From NCBI RefSeq assembly GCF_031583595.1, contig NZ_CP134145.1, positions 1,240,001-1,304,000 on the forward strand: a stretch of 64,000 bases of DNA. The letters run 5' to 3'. The position numbers were made by a program, and so were the translations under genes. Below are positions 45,801 to 54,299 of this stretch, piece after piece. Within the stretch, counting starts at the first letter, position 1; each line of letters begins with the position of its first letter. The notes beneath the pieces were generated by a model. It worked only from the letters and a program-made list of their open reading frames with translations. It was not told the DNA's origin and did not search any database. This DNA comes from Thalassotalea psychrophila (GTDB lineage: Bacteria > Pseudomonadota > Gammaproteobacteria > Enterobacterales > Alteromonadaceae).

Positions 45801-45866
45801 AGTCTCACCCTAAATAGTTCAGAAGGAAGTAATGGTAATAACAAAAAAGGCAAGGGTAAGAACTAA
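42828..45866 (+). CDS. Secreted metzincin metalloprotease with three NEW3-like repeats
   Basis: A 1012-residue exported protease starting at TTG 42828 (GGGGA 7 bp upstream). Signal peptide to about residue 33, then a charged coiled-coil propeptide to about 240. The catalytic domain has HELGHNLGLHH (His369, 373, 379), with LDIMGAPG as Met-turn, placing it among metzincins (M11/reprolysin-like). Three homologous repeats follow near 566, 682 and 795, each opening with Cys and a TxTNxDS block (for example CILANPKLILAVDDSG), matching NEW3/Ig-type accessory domains. A cadherin-like domain (905-1000) reads VNDSVTLSEKIAITIDVLAN. The tail is basic, KKGKGKN. No sorting motif is visible. Confidence 0.8.
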   Translation: MNIFNVFSARFFAAAKLCVFSFVLVNLPFSVNAQSADLHNHSSNYSSDILEAKKEEAHKKRRRLEQLTLTLAKQIKQHKNNNNSINSNQLNDLIETAQSRQTLISELLELSPNAVKRSKLPNKISKHAPDEIKQYLLQSQELEGELEIFYEDYEQVELSRLRHVLNTKAGRVELHFVNTKALSKLKHGATVKAKGLFTKSTDSENSAAALIESQTEVALLADDGSTVTTASVSPAQLENTLGEQKTLVLLVNFQDNPSEQPWTIEQVQAMVFGTVNDYYQEASYGQTWLAGDVMGYYTLPVNAVCDTSVIYPAVIQAAADNGIEINNYDRVLYAFPKIANCGWTGKGSVGGNPSRAFINGDLTLRTIGHELGHNLGLHHAKKLECGTDILSGDCYTIEYGDSLDIMGAPGFTGHFNAFNKDQLGWLDSSIVTIESADSNGNYTLAPFESDVIDTIKGIKVLRGFDTSTGFKQWYYLEYRQAQGFDSYLHNYPALTDSVTFHLGTESDMRSGQLIDMTPASSSADWIDSVLPVGSSYTDADARMTITADWSNESGANINISYFGQNCIKASPGLSLSPNESQWVVAGTLLTYQATVTNNDSDECSANIYDVSASAPNGWITTSDHLSLSPGESGTVYLQVKSVDIAIDGFYDISITAANSNENIYFRSGIVSYVIDTPIEECILANPKLILAVDDSGQVEPGTIITYQGTVTNQDSGSCSNANFDVIANVPEGWITEQVTANLAPGESTNVSLNVASTMTANYGVYDFDISAANVSDNLHSANDSARYIVSAPTCVLADPTIEVLSSVNEEVSAGTLVNYSLTITNQDSDACSESSFNVIANVSTGWNSNNSTVNLLPGASAVVSIGLISDSVTPHGVYSITLSVQNASDTNYQSNTNVSYSVLATDNMPPVAVNDSVTLSEKIAITIDVLANDWDPENNELVITSVNQGAKGRVEITSNGKVLYTPAKSFKSSDSFSYTISDGDKTTTATVSLTLNSSEGSNGNNKKGKGKN

Positions 45867-45882
45867 ATAGTTCTTTAAACAG

Positions 45883-45909
45883 AAACAGCATCTTAGGAAG
45901 ATGCTGTTT
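45883..45909. terminator. Hairpin pair between convergent genes
   Basis: A 12-bp perfect stem AAACAGCATCTT/AAGATGCTGTTT with a 3-nt loop. A second perfect hairpin with an 11-bp stem follows at 45911-45936. Together they probably terminate both converging genes, though T tracts are short. Confidence 0.75.
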
Positions 45910-45956
45910 CAATCGTTGAAACTAATTTCAACGATTTTGATTGTACTCCTCTTTTA

Positions 45957-48359
45957 TTAAGGATTTGGAATCAATTGCGCCTTAACATTAACGGAGTGTT
46001 CAATGCCAGTAGTACCATCATCGTCACTAACACTAATTAGCATATTAGCACCAGCAGATGTAACACTAAATTGATTTGCAGAACCAAGATCTAATAGTTC
46101 AACAGTAAAAGTACAATTCAAAGTAGCACTTGGACCTGATGAACCTGAAGGGCCTAACTCATACGGTGAAGTGCCAAGATCTTCTGGACAATCATTATTT
46201 GAAATAATGAATTTGTTAGTTATACCTTCACCATTCTCCACGTTAACACTTGCTACCTTTAATACGTCTACAAATGCAGACTCATAAGTTGAACCGTTGC
46301 TAATAGTTAAGAAGAATTTTAAATCCATATCTACAGATAAAGATACATTAGGAACTTCATTCTCAAATTCAACAGTCGCTGTATCACTTGCCATCACTTC
46401 TTCATCACAACTTAATAATGGACTAGTACATGGGCAAATAAGTGGCGCTGGGAAATCTTCACAGTAAAGGGTATCTTCAGTGATCCCTTTTACGGTCGCA
46501 GTATTGTAGTGTTGATTATCGACAAATGGATCGATTCCATTTGGCTCACCAGATAAAAATTCAGTTATTTGACATGAAGTTGAAGCACCTTTTGCTAGAT
46601 CAACATTGTAAAGGTCACAAGTTCCTTGATAACCATTTACATCAAATAAGGTACCAAAATCAGTATCAGTCATCTCTTTTAAAGTTATTGTATCAACAGG
46701 TGAAGTGTTAGTTATTAACAGAGTAAAAGTAACATTTTCACCAGATTCAGCGACTAATGTAAGGTTAGGTGTTTTAGTTAATGCGATCATACCTGGGCTA
46801 TTGGTAACTACAACATCTTCTGAACTTGTATTAGAACCAGTGTCATTTTCATTATCCTTAACGGTAACAGATGCGGTATTTGAAATTGTATCGCCAGGCT
46901 GTCCATTTAACGTTCGGGTATAAGTAAATGTACATGATGCTGTACCTGTTTTGGTAAGCATTGTGTTTATGTCACAATCTGCATCGCCAGATATATCGGC
47001 AGCAGGCGCTCCGTCAAATGCATCCTGTATAGCGGAGATCCATACATCATTATCAACAGGAGATGTGTTAGTAACCGTTACATTGTAGGTTACTGTTGTT
47101 CCAGATATGGTTTCTTGGATCTCGTCTGGCGTTGCTGTTTTTAAAACTGTAATTGTTGGTGAAACATTGGTTAGAGTTACCATTATTTCATTACTACAAT
47201 TTGGATTAGGAAGCGTTGTTGTACTTGGAACTGTACAAGTGTTATCGCCAACTGGATCACCATTTTCATCTACAATAGTTGCACGAATATAATTTTCAAA
47301 TTTTTCAGGTGCAGGAATATCCGGAAGATCACTATCATTAATCTGAATTTGGTAAGTACAGGTTATGCCCAGAGATATAGGTGTGATCTCATATGGTAAA
47401 GGAACTAAATCACAGCCATCTGGTGCACCTGTGCTTAATAACGTGTATTTGGAAATCGTACTACCGATATCATTGGGACCATCTTTATCATTTAGTACAA
47501 AGGTTGCAGATGCTCCATCGGTGCTAGATGAAAGTACATCCACGATTTTGTTAACAAACACAGAGTTTCCCGTACTTGGGTCGGGTTCTATAACCACGGT
47601 ATAAGTAAAAGTCTGTCCAGGTTCTGTGCCCGTAAGTGGAGTTACAGATTTTGTAATTGATGGCGGATCAGGTTGGATAAAAATTGGAATATTAAAATCA
47701 TCGTCACAATTACATTTTGATGGTGCACCAGGAAAGGCATCTGTTGCGTCATCACATTGCTCGTTTGCTCCCGGTTGACGCCAACTAACGCAGTTGGGTA
47801 GGTTAAGTTGTCCGTCGTCGTCTGTATCAATACATTGGGTGGTGAGAACTACAGCTTTGACAATTTCTGCATCTTGTTCAGCATCCCAACAAGTATCTGC
47901 ATCTAAATCATTGGCAAACATAGTGTCGCCGGCCGAAGTTAATATATAACTAGTACAGGCGTCACTATCACCTTGTCGCGCGTCAGCTCCGCCTTCGTTG
48001 TTAAAATACAAGCCGATATCATAACGTTCACTTGCTGTTGACACTACGTTGAAATGGGCGCTGAAAGTAACATCTCTTCCTGAAACACAGGTGTCCGTAG
48101 ATCCTGGTCCACCTGGTAAAGGAACACCATCAATGTGGGTAATTTCTATGTTTGAGGCACTAGCAATGTTAATGTCGTTTGCGGTACAGTTTAGGTGTTT
48201 TACTTTACTCCCAGGCGTAGTTGTGGCTCTATCTTCCATACAAAGACTTTCCAAGCCTGAATCAGCAAAAGCTGATTGCCCGTACAGGGCTGCGAAGCTT
48301 ATAAGAACAATACAGGTTGTTCTGACAAGCCGTTTTAGTTTAAATAGTAATATTTTCAT
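45957..48359 (-). CDS. Large exported repeat protein (DUF11-type domains)
   Basis: An 800-residue exported protein. The start is ATG 48359, with AGGATGG 8 bp upstream (an in-frame ATG at 48371 would overlap that site). Signal peptide FKLKRLVRTTCIVLISFAAL ending QSAFA. A Cys-rich N-terminal domain (about 30-230) is followed by three DUF11-like beta-sandwich repeats beginning ITKSVTPLTGTEPGQTFTYT, VLKTATPDEIQETISGTTVT and ALTKTPNLTLVAESGENVTF. It has no PEP-CTERM or LPXTG-like sorting tail. It is probably an extracellular structural or matrix protein. A sigma-54 promoter and a hairpin leader lie upstream. Confidence 0.7.
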   Translation of the reverse strand: MKILLFKLKRLVRTTCIVLISFAALYGQSAFADSGLESLCMEDRATTTPGSKVKHLNCTANDINIASASNIEITHIDGVPLPGGPGSTDTCVSGRDVTFSAHFNVVSTASERYDIGLYFNNEGGADARQGDSDACTSYILTSAGDTMFANDLDADTCWDAEQDAEIVKAVVLTTQCIDTDDDGQLNLPNCVSWRQPGANEQCDDATDAFPGAPSKCNCDDDFNIPIFIQPDPPSITKSVTPLTGTEPGQTFTYTVVIEPDPSTGNSVFVNKIVDVLSSSTDGASATFVLNDKDGPNDIGSTISKYTLLSTGAPDGCDLVPLPYEITPISLGITCTYQIQINDSDLPDIPAPEKFENYIRATIVDENGDPVGDNTCTVPSTTTLPNPNCSNEIMVTLTNVSPTITVLKTATPDEIQETISGTTVTYNVTVTNTSPVDNDVWISAIQDAFDGAPAADISGDADCDINTMLTKTGTASCTFTYTRTLNGQPGDTISNTASVTVKDNENDTGSNTSSEDVVVTNSPGMIALTKTPNLTLVAESGENVTFTLLITNTSPVDTITLKEMTDTDFGTLFDVNGYQGTCDLYNVDLAKGASTSCQITEFLSGEPNGIDPFVDNQHYNTATVKGITEDTLYCEDFPAPLICPCTSPLLSCDEEVMASDTATVEFENEVPNVSLSVDMDLKFFLTISNGSTYESAFVDVLKVASVNVENGEGITNKFIISNNDCPEDLGTSPYELGPSGSSGPSATLNCTFTVELLDLGSANQFSVTSAGANMLISVSDDDGTTGIEHSVNVKAQLIPNP

Positions 48360-48434
48360 AGTATTTACCATCCTATTACATCGTTAATTAAAAATTATTT
48401 ACGTAATTGTTGGCGGTAATATTTAACCGTCGAT

Positions 48435-48517
48435 TTCGGCATCTGCCGAATTAACTTTCGCTTCCTTGGAAAATATGGCCGAAACCGAACACCAGAAAGC
48501 ACTCTATTGAGTGGTGT
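48435..48517 (-). other. Structured 5' leader of the repeat-protein mRNA
   Basis: On the minus strand, just after the predicted start of transcription (about 48512), there is a two-tier hairpin: outer ACACCA/TGGTGT and inner CACTC-N4-GAGTG (48489-48517). A second perfect hairpin TTCGGC-AGAT-GCCGAA lies at 48435-48450. The leader totals about 150 nt. It does not match a riboswitch class I know. Confidence 0.4.
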
Positions 48518-48523
48518 ACATAA

Positions 48524-48539
48524 AGCAATGTTTAAGCCA
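48524..48539 (-). promoter_or_regulatory. Sigma-54 promoter of the repeat-protein gene
   Basis: Read leftward: TGGCTTAAACATTGCT, with GG-N10-GC spacing, a TGGC -24 box and TTGCT -12 box. It gives a leader of about 150 nt. Confidence 0.6.
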
Positions 48540-48792
48540 GTTCTGTAAGTTATTGTTATTGATGGTTAAAGTTGTTTTGTGAGAGGGTGGTTTTGCTGAT
48601 TTAAACACAAAGTAGGAACACTTTCGTAGATGACTGAAATTAACCTTATGAATATTAAGGTTATTTAATAAGTAGGTGAAGTGTTACAGGTGTTACACTC
48701 TAAACACTAAGAGTTTATTTCTGCATTATTAGTTTAAACTTACTGTTGTATTAAGCTAAATTTACTCTGTAATCATTGATGTTGAGAATAAA

Positions 48793-49446
48793 ATGAATTT
48801 AAATTTAGACCGTAGCCTTGCTTTGGCAATAAACACCACAGATATGGCTTGGGAAGAATCCCCTAGTAAAGGTGTGTTTCGTAAAAAATTAGAACGTGAA
48901 GGTGCTGAATCTGGCTTAACGACTAGTGTGGTTAAATATAGGCAGGGCACCAGTTTTTCAGCACATCAACATCCTAGTGGTGAAGAAATTTTTGTACTCG
49001 AAGGTGTTTTTGAAGATGAACATGGCAAATTTCCAAAAGGCACTTATTTTAGAAACCCTCCTGGCAGCTCTCATTCGCCGAAAAGCCCTGAAGGTTGTGA
49101 GCTATTTGTAAAATTGAATCAGTTTCAGGCTGGCGATAGTGAGTTTGTAAAAATTGAAACCGCAGAACAAGAATGGTTGCCAGGTTTAGTGGATGGTTTG
49201 TCGGTAATGCCATTACATTCTTTTGGCACCGAACATACGGCACTGGTGCGTTGGCAACCGGGTACTCATTTTCAACCACATGTGCATGCTGGCGGTGAAG
49301 AAATATTTGTTCTTGATGGGGTGTTTGAAGATGAACATGGCACTTATCCAAAAGGTACTTGGTTGCGCTCTCCTAATTATTCCAAACATAATCCATTTAG
49401 TGAGCAGGGATGCATTATTTTAGTTAAAACGGGGTATATGCTGTAG
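48793..49446 (+). CDS. Double-cupin protein (ChrR-like cupin)
   Basis: A 217-residue protein with two internal cupin copies. Each has GEEIFVLEGVFEDEHG / GEEIFVLDGVFEDEHG preceded by HQHPSG or HVHAGG, so metal-binding His/Glu sets are intact in both (residues about 57-65 and 161-170). The near-identity of the core blocks implies a recent duplication. It resembles the cupin half of ChrR anti-sigma factors, but it has no N-terminal zinc anti-sigma domain and no sigma-factor gene beside it. It may be a metal-dependent dioxygenase or sensor; function unknown. Confidence 0.75.
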   Translation: MNLNLDRSLALAINTTDMAWEESPSKGVFRKKLEREGAESGLTTSVVKYRQGTSFSAHQHPSGEEIFVLEGVFEDEHGKFPKGTYFRNPPGSSHSPKSPEGCELFVKLNQFQAGDSEFVKIETAEQEWLPGLVDGLSVMPLHSFGTEHTALVRWQPGTHFQPHVHAGGEEIFVLDGVFEDEHGTYPKGTWLRSPNYSKHNPFSEQGCIILVKTGYML

Positions 49447-49562
49447 AAAGCTGTTTCTCACTTTAAGCTAAAGCGCAAAGTTAATATTTACACCTATACT
49501 TTATTTTTAACTGTTTATCTTAAAATTAATAATTATTAATACCGGTAAAGGATTAAGTATTA

Positions 49563-51746
49563 ATGGCTGTGCCTGAAGATACTAAACAATCACAACAAAA
49601 AAATTTTGGCTTTGCTAACTTTTGGCATGAGCTTAGGCGTCGGCATGTTGTTAGAATAGCAACAGTTTATTTAATTGTTGCTTGGCTTGTTATTCAAGTT
49701 GCGAGCACTACATTTTCAAGTTTTGGTATTCCTACCTGGGCTTTTAGAATGGTGGTGCTAATGGTTGCTTTAGGATTTCCTATTTCTTTGATTGTCGCTT
49801 GGGCATTTGAACTAACCCCTGAGGGATTAAAAACCACTAAATCTGCGCAAGCTAATATAGAACAATATCAAGTTGCCAAAAATACAGCCTTTCATAAAAA
49901 ACGTAGTAAATTATCCATTATTTTTGCAGCCGTTATACCTTCTACCATTTTCGGATCATTGGCTATATATTTCTATTTATCAGGAAATACGTCGCAACAA
50001 GCCTCTAAAGTTGACAATGTTGTGATGCAATCTATCGCTGTTTTACCTTTTATCAATATGAGTGCGATAAGTGAGAATGCATTTTTTGCCAGTGGTGTAC
50101 ATGAAGATGTATTAACAAACTTATCGCATATAGAAAATTTGCATGTTACCTCCAGAACTTCTGCTACGCGCTATATAGATACCAAATTAACCATGCCTGA
50201 AATTGGCAAGGAATTAAGGGTTAGGTATATTTTAGAGGGTTCAGTACGTCGTATTGATAATTATGTTCGAGTAACTGTACAACTTATTGATACGTTAACC
50301 GATACTCATTTATGGGCCAATAACTATGACAGAGAGCTTGTTGATGTGTTCGCAGTACAAAGTGCTATAGCTAAAGACATTAGTAATGCTCTGCATCTTG
50401 AGTTACAGCCTGATACCGTTAAAGTGCAGCAAGGCTTACCAACTCGTAGCATTAAAGCATACGACTATTTCATCAAAGCACAAAGCATTGAACGTAGCAT
50501 CCCTGAAACAGAAGATACCTTATTACAACAGTATGAATTATTAGTGAAAGCTACAGAGGAAGATCCAAGTTATGTACAAGCCTGGGGCTTTTTAAATGAA
50601 GTATGCGATCATTTAATTCGTAACATCAATCAGTTGGCATGGTTTGCAAACGATAATCAACAACTACGTCATAAAACATTCACCCGACAAGCAAAAGTAG
50701 CATTGGATAAAGCGATTAGTTTAGAGCCTAATAATGTTGAAACCTTATTAGCCATGGCCAGTGATTCGGTTGCAGAATTAAAACCCGAGTTTAGGTTAGA
50801 ACGTAAAAAGACTATAGACAAAGCCTTGGCTCTATATCCTGAAAACGCCATGGTTTGGTATGTATTGGGGTGGTGGCATAATTTAGGAGGTAATATTGCT
50901 GAAGCTGATGCCGCGTTTATAAAGGCACTAGAGTTTGATCCTATACATGCAAGAATTTTAAATGGTGCCTTGATCCATTTTCAAGGCAATAGTGATGCAA
51001 AAATTGCTAGCATGTTATTTGAACGTCTCGATAAAACCTTAAATAAAGCCGATGATTTTGCCAAACTGGCTAACATTTATCTGCAATTATTAGGCACTGC
51101 CGATGAAAGTTTGATCGCACAAATTTATCAACCTTCAGTTGAAATTAATGCTTATGATTCGCTGATGAGTTTTTGGTTATTTAACAATAACTATGAACAA
51201 GCTTTGCAGGTTGGCAATAATGCAACTATTGCTGAAGGTGTTTCATTAATGCCAAGCTTTGAGTATTTTCAGGTAAAAGCAAGAACACTTAATTTATACC
51301 AATTTTTAGGAGATGAAACTCAAGCAAACCGCATCGCAACAGAAATTTTGGATGCTCAGCAATACTTACCAGAAATTATTGTCATTTCTAAAAGTGGATT
51401 TGATGCTATTTTAGCCCAAGCGTATTATCAATTAGGAAACACAGAAAAATATCAGCAATTAGCGACTAAAATTTTAAATAATAACAACACCAATTATGAT
51501 ACCTACCATTACAATAAATTTTTATTACTAAACGCTACAGATACTAATGCTGCAGCCAAATTAATTATTAGTCACAAAGATAGTAAGCTGTTCTATTCTA
51601 GTATTAATAATGTAGCTTTAAACCATATTTATTTTAGAAAACTGTTATTGCACCCCGATATTGAAAAGTATTTAGTAGAACAAAATAAATGGCTAAAATA
51701 TTTATCCACACGTGTACCAGAGTATGAAAAGTATAAAAACAATTAG
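49563..51746 (+). CDS. Membrane TPR protein with FlgO/TolB-like domain
   Basis: A 727-residue inner-membrane protein. FWHELRRRHVVRIATVYLIVAW opens the chain, as in many marine 'adenylate cyclase-like' TPR proteins, but no cyclase or CadC-type HTH domain is present. Hydrophobic helices lie at about 31-50, 62-83 and 118-140. The periplasmic part starts with a FlgO-like block SIAVLPFINMSAISENAFFA and SRTSATRYID, then tetratricopeptide repeats (about 380-680). These proteins probably assemble partners at the membrane; the specific role is unknown. Confidence 0.7.
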   Translation: MAVPEDTKQSQQKNFGFANFWHELRRRHVVRIATVYLIVAWLVIQVASTTFSSFGIPTWAFRMVVLMVALGFPISLIVAWAFELTPEGLKTTKSAQANIEQYQVAKNTAFHKKRSKLSIIFAAVIPSTIFGSLAIYFYLSGNTSQQASKVDNVVMQSIAVLPFINMSAISENAFFASGVHEDVLTNLSHIENLHVTSRTSATRYIDTKLTMPEIGKELRVRYILEGSVRRIDNYVRVTVQLIDTLTDTHLWANNYDRELVDVFAVQSAIAKDISNALHLELQPDTVKVQQGLPTRSIKAYDYFIKAQSIERSIPETEDTLLQQYELLVKATEEDPSYVQAWGFLNEVCDHLIRNINQLAWFANDNQQLRHKTFTRQAKVALDKAISLEPNNVETLLAMASDSVAELKPEFRLERKKTIDKALALYPENAMVWYVLGWWHNLGGNIAEADAAFIKALEFDPIHARILNGALIHFQGNSDAKIASMLFERLDKTLNKADDFAKLANIYLQLLGTADESLIAQIYQPSVEINAYDSLMSFWLFNNNYEQALQVGNNATIAEGVSLMPSFEYFQVKARTLNLYQFLGDETQANRIATEILDAQQYLPEIIVISKSGFDAILAQAYYQLGNTEKYQQLATKILNNNNTNYDTYHYNKFLLLNATDTNAAAKLIISHKDSKLFYSSINNVALNHIYFRKLLLHPDIEKYLVEQNKWLKYLSTRVPEYEKYKNN

Positions 51747-51984
51747 GTTTAAAAATTTAAGAGTGTTTTACAAGGTATGCTTTCCACTGATTTGTGTAAT
51801 GGATAAATGACAGTGATAGTTGTAAGTCGGTATAAAAATTAGTGTTGTAGTTTAATTTTTTAAATTTATTGTACTAATGTTTAGTTTTGCTATTCCATAG
51901 TGACTTCATTCAATGCTAACTTAGCAATAGTTATAAGTACAAACGAGCTAATTTGGCTCACCAAATGTAATGAGTAAATAAGCA
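51747..51984. other. Intergenic region before the LuxR pair
   Basis: No ORF longer than a few codons, no clear hairpin and no sigma-54 element seen. It presumably carries the promoter of the LuxR pair. Confidence 0.4.
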
Positions 51985-52878
51985 TTGCTGCAACACCTTA
52001 ATAAATTAATATTAGATATCTATCAAAAATCATTTTATCACGACTTAATTTCTTTTCGTGATGAAGTGTGTGCGTTACTTTGTGAAAAACTGTCCTTTGA
52101 TACCATAAGCTGGAATTACATAGATAATGAAGGCAATAAACTTGGCGCTATCTGTGTGCCAAATTTAATTGGCGACGATAAAAAAATAGTATCAATAGAA
52201 TCTTCAAAAGGTTTTTCCGAACAACTGCTATTAGATAAGAAACAAAAAGTGGTACATACAAGCTTGGTGAGCATTGAGCAAAATGGTCATTATTTAATTG
52301 CTACTGTAAAGGCTAATCAATATAAACGAGGTCATCAAATAGCGCTAATTCGTAATTCTTCAATGCCAACTTTTAATGAAGAAGACAAAAAATTATTTGA
52401 ATTAATGTTTCCCCATTTAGTTGAAGGGTTATCAATTTCATTATTGAACAGCGTGCAGCACCAACATAGTCGGCGCAGCATCGCTTTGTTAGATAAAAAT
52501 AATAACATTATTGAAGCGTCTGCAGCCTTTATCGACATTTTTTCATCGAAAATAAAAAATAACCAAGTATTGTCAAACCTTAATATAGCTAAACAAGAAA
52601 AACTGACTATTGATGGCAAGCACTTAACCGTAGAAGTTAAGCCATTATCTGAATTTTACTTAGTGGAAATCAGTTTTGATAAAACATTGAGTTTAACGGC
52701 GCAAGAGGGAAAAATTATGCAGCTTTTAATTACCGGGGCCAGCAATAAGACGATGGCTGATGCGCTACAAATTTCCCCATCTACCATTAATAACCATATT
52801 ACCAATATATTTAATAAATTAGACGTAAATAGTCGCATTGAAGCCGTAAAAGAATGGAACAAGTATGCAAAATCATGA
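51985..52878 (+). CDS. LuxR-family transcriptional regulator (first of a pair)
   Basis: A 297-residue regulator. It must start at TTG 51985 or just after, because a stop codon lies 6 bp upstream in frame; no strong Shine-Dalgarno is visible. The C-terminal LuxR HTH reads LSLTAQEGKIMQLLITGASN, then KTMADALQISPSTINNHITN (about 233-290). The N-terminal part (about 20-150) is GAF/PAS-like (LCEKLSFDTISWNYIDNEGN) and not an acyl-homoserine-lactone domain I can recognise. It overlaps the next luxR gene by 14 bp, so the two are translationally coupled. Confidence 0.8.
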   Translation: MLQHLNKLILDIYQKSFYHDLISFRDEVCALLCEKLSFDTISWNYIDNEGNKLGAICVPNLIGDDKKIVSIESSKGFSEQLLLDKKQKVVHTSLVSIEQNGHYLIATVKANQYKRGHQIALIRNSSMPTFNEEDKKLFELMFPHLVEGLSISLLNSVQHQHSRRSIALLDKNNNIIEASAAFIDIFSSKIKNNQVLSNLNIAKQEKLTIDGKHLTVEVKPLSEFYLVEISFDKTLSLTAQEGKIMQLLITGASNKTMADALQISPSTINNHITNIFNKLDVNSRIEAVKEWNKYAKS

Positions 52879-53881
52879 ACTAAGCGATCAACTTAACCAT
52901 CAAGAGCAATTAGAGCTTTCTCGTTATGTTGCCACCATTTATAGACAGGCTCAGCAATTAGAAATAAACGAATTTCGCAATTACTGCCTTGATAGTTTGC
53001 AAGAATTCATCAACTTTCAAGGTGCTATTTGGTTTAACCGCAGAGAGCAAGAATTAAAGTTTACCGACTTAGAAACCTTTCTTTATCAATTGCCGGAAAA
53101 CTTTATGGAAAACTATAATGAGTATATTTCTAAAGCTTATTTAAATGAAGATCCTCTTGGTAAGTACGGCCTTGAACGTCCTAATGTAGTATTTACTTTG
53201 GAAGATGTATATCCAGATCGTGAAGAATTCATTAAATCGGATCTAAATAAAAACCATTGTCAAAAATTTGAACAGTCGGATACTTTAACTGGCTTATATA
53301 CAACAGGGTTAGACGACAAAATACAGGTTGTTGCTTTATATAAATTTAGGAATCAGCAAACATTTAATAGTAAAGACAAAGCGATTAAAAAAATTATAGA
53401 TCCTCATTTTGCTGAAGCTATGTCGATGAATATACTTGCTAACTTCAACCGTCAATGCCATTCCAGTGATATGTGTAGAGCAATTGCAGATATCCATGGC
53501 AATATTTTGGAAGCGGAGGATGCATTTACACAAAGCTTAATTGAACATAATAATGCGACTACTACAAAAGTAGATTTGCCGGACCTTAAAGCGAATCTAG
53601 CAATAGAGGGCTTTTTAGCTGATGGCACTCCGGTTAAATGTTTACTCAAAGATACCTTAGTGCTTATTGAAATTAAAAAAGAGGTTAAAGCTTTAATTAA
53701 TCTTACTAATAAGCAACTAGAAGTGTGTGATTTACTCAAAGATGGACTAAGCGATAAAGCCATAGCTGCTAAATTGAATATTAGCGCAAATACCGTAAGT
53801 AACCATTTGAAGGCAATTTACAAACGTTTAGATACTAAAAACCGTGTTGGTACGTTAGCTTATATTTCACAGCACAGTTAA
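52865..53881 (+). CDS. LuxR-family transcriptional regulator (second of a pair)
   Basis: A 338-residue regulator starting inside the end of the previous gene. The C-terminal HTH reads LTNKQLEVCDLLKDGLSDKA then IAAKLNISANTVSNHLKAIY (about 276-332). The N-terminal domain shares the layout of its neighbour (AIWFNRREQELKFTDLETF), so the pair probably arose by duplication and may form heterodimers. The closest downstream targets are the small protein at 54057 and the operon at 56145; control of either is inference. Confidence 0.8.
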   Translation: MQNHELSDQLNHQEQLELSRYVATIYRQAQQLEINEFRNYCLDSLQEFINFQGAIWFNRREQELKFTDLETFLYQLPENFMENYNEYISKAYLNEDPLGKYGLERPNVVFTLEDVYPDREEFIKSDLNKNHCQKFEQSDTLTGLYTTGLDDKIQVVALYKFRNQQTFNSKDKAIKKIIDPHFAEAMSMNILANFNRQCHSSDMCRAIADIHGNILEAEDAFTQSLIEHNNATTTKVDLPDLKANLAIEGFLADGTPVKCLLKDTLVLIEIKKEVKALINLTNKQLEVCDLLKDGLSDKAIAAKLNISANTVSNHLKAIYKRLDTKNRVGTLAYISQHS

Positions 53882-54056
53882 TGTTATAACGTACAGAGCA
53901 TTTCTGGTGAATATACACTTTAATACGTACACATAGCTAAAATAACCCATAGTCAGATTATTCTTTATCGTTGATCATAAGAGCAAATAAGAAGTAACGC
54001 TTATACCAAGTTCATTACTCATTTGCTTTATTGATCATAAAATTTAAGGTTTAATC

Positions 54057-54221
54057 ATGCTTAAAATCAACTTTCCTATGTCATTGCTCGAAACATGGAT
54101 GGAGCTCGTTAATAATACAAACTTTCCGGATGTACAAAAAACAGTGTTGCACAATATCACTTCTGTTTTCGGCAGCGTAAATGCCGCTGAACTCTTTCTT
54201 GAACAACAAAAACTGAAATAG
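54057..54221 (+). CDS. Small protein of 54 residues, unknown
   Basis: ATG 54057 to TAG 54221, with AAGG 7 bp upstream. The sequence MLKINFPMSLLETWMELVNN continues to a helix-rich C-terminus AAELFLEQQKLK, with a balanced charged/hydrophobic pattern of an amphipathic helical protein and no signal peptide. A perfect 15-bp terminator follows 20 bp downstream. Good ribosome site, terminator and amino-acid composition support a real gene. No family is recognised. Confidence 0.6.
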   Translation: MLKINFPMSLLETWMELVNNTNFPDVQKTVLHNITSVFGSVNAAELFLEQQKLK

Positions 54222-54241
54222 AATAACTCAACCTATAATAA

Positions 54242-54274
54242 AGTAATAAACCTAACTAAGTTAGGTTTATTACT
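54242..54274. terminator. Bidirectional terminator
   Basis: A perfect 15-bp stem (54242-54256 with 54260-54274) with a 3-nt loop, between the small-protein gene and the convergent esterase gene. Confidence 0.85.
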
Positions 54275-54299
54275 AGTTTGGTTAACGTTTAAGCCACCT

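Larger units (their letters stand above)
48388..48792. other. Regulatory intergenic region
   Basis: About 400 bp between the divergent repeat-protein and cupin genes. It holds the sigma-54 promoter (48524-48539), leader hairpins (48435-48517) and a GTGTTACAG-GTGTTACAC direct repeat at 48681-48698, about 145-160 bp upstream of the promoter, as expected for an activator site. No ORF was seen. Confidence 0.5.

Noticed and set aside
48435..48517. c-di-GMP (GEMM) riboswitch in the leader of the surface-protein gene
   Set aside because: The conserved GEMM core (GCAAA and GNRA receptor blocks) is missing; only generic hairpins are present.
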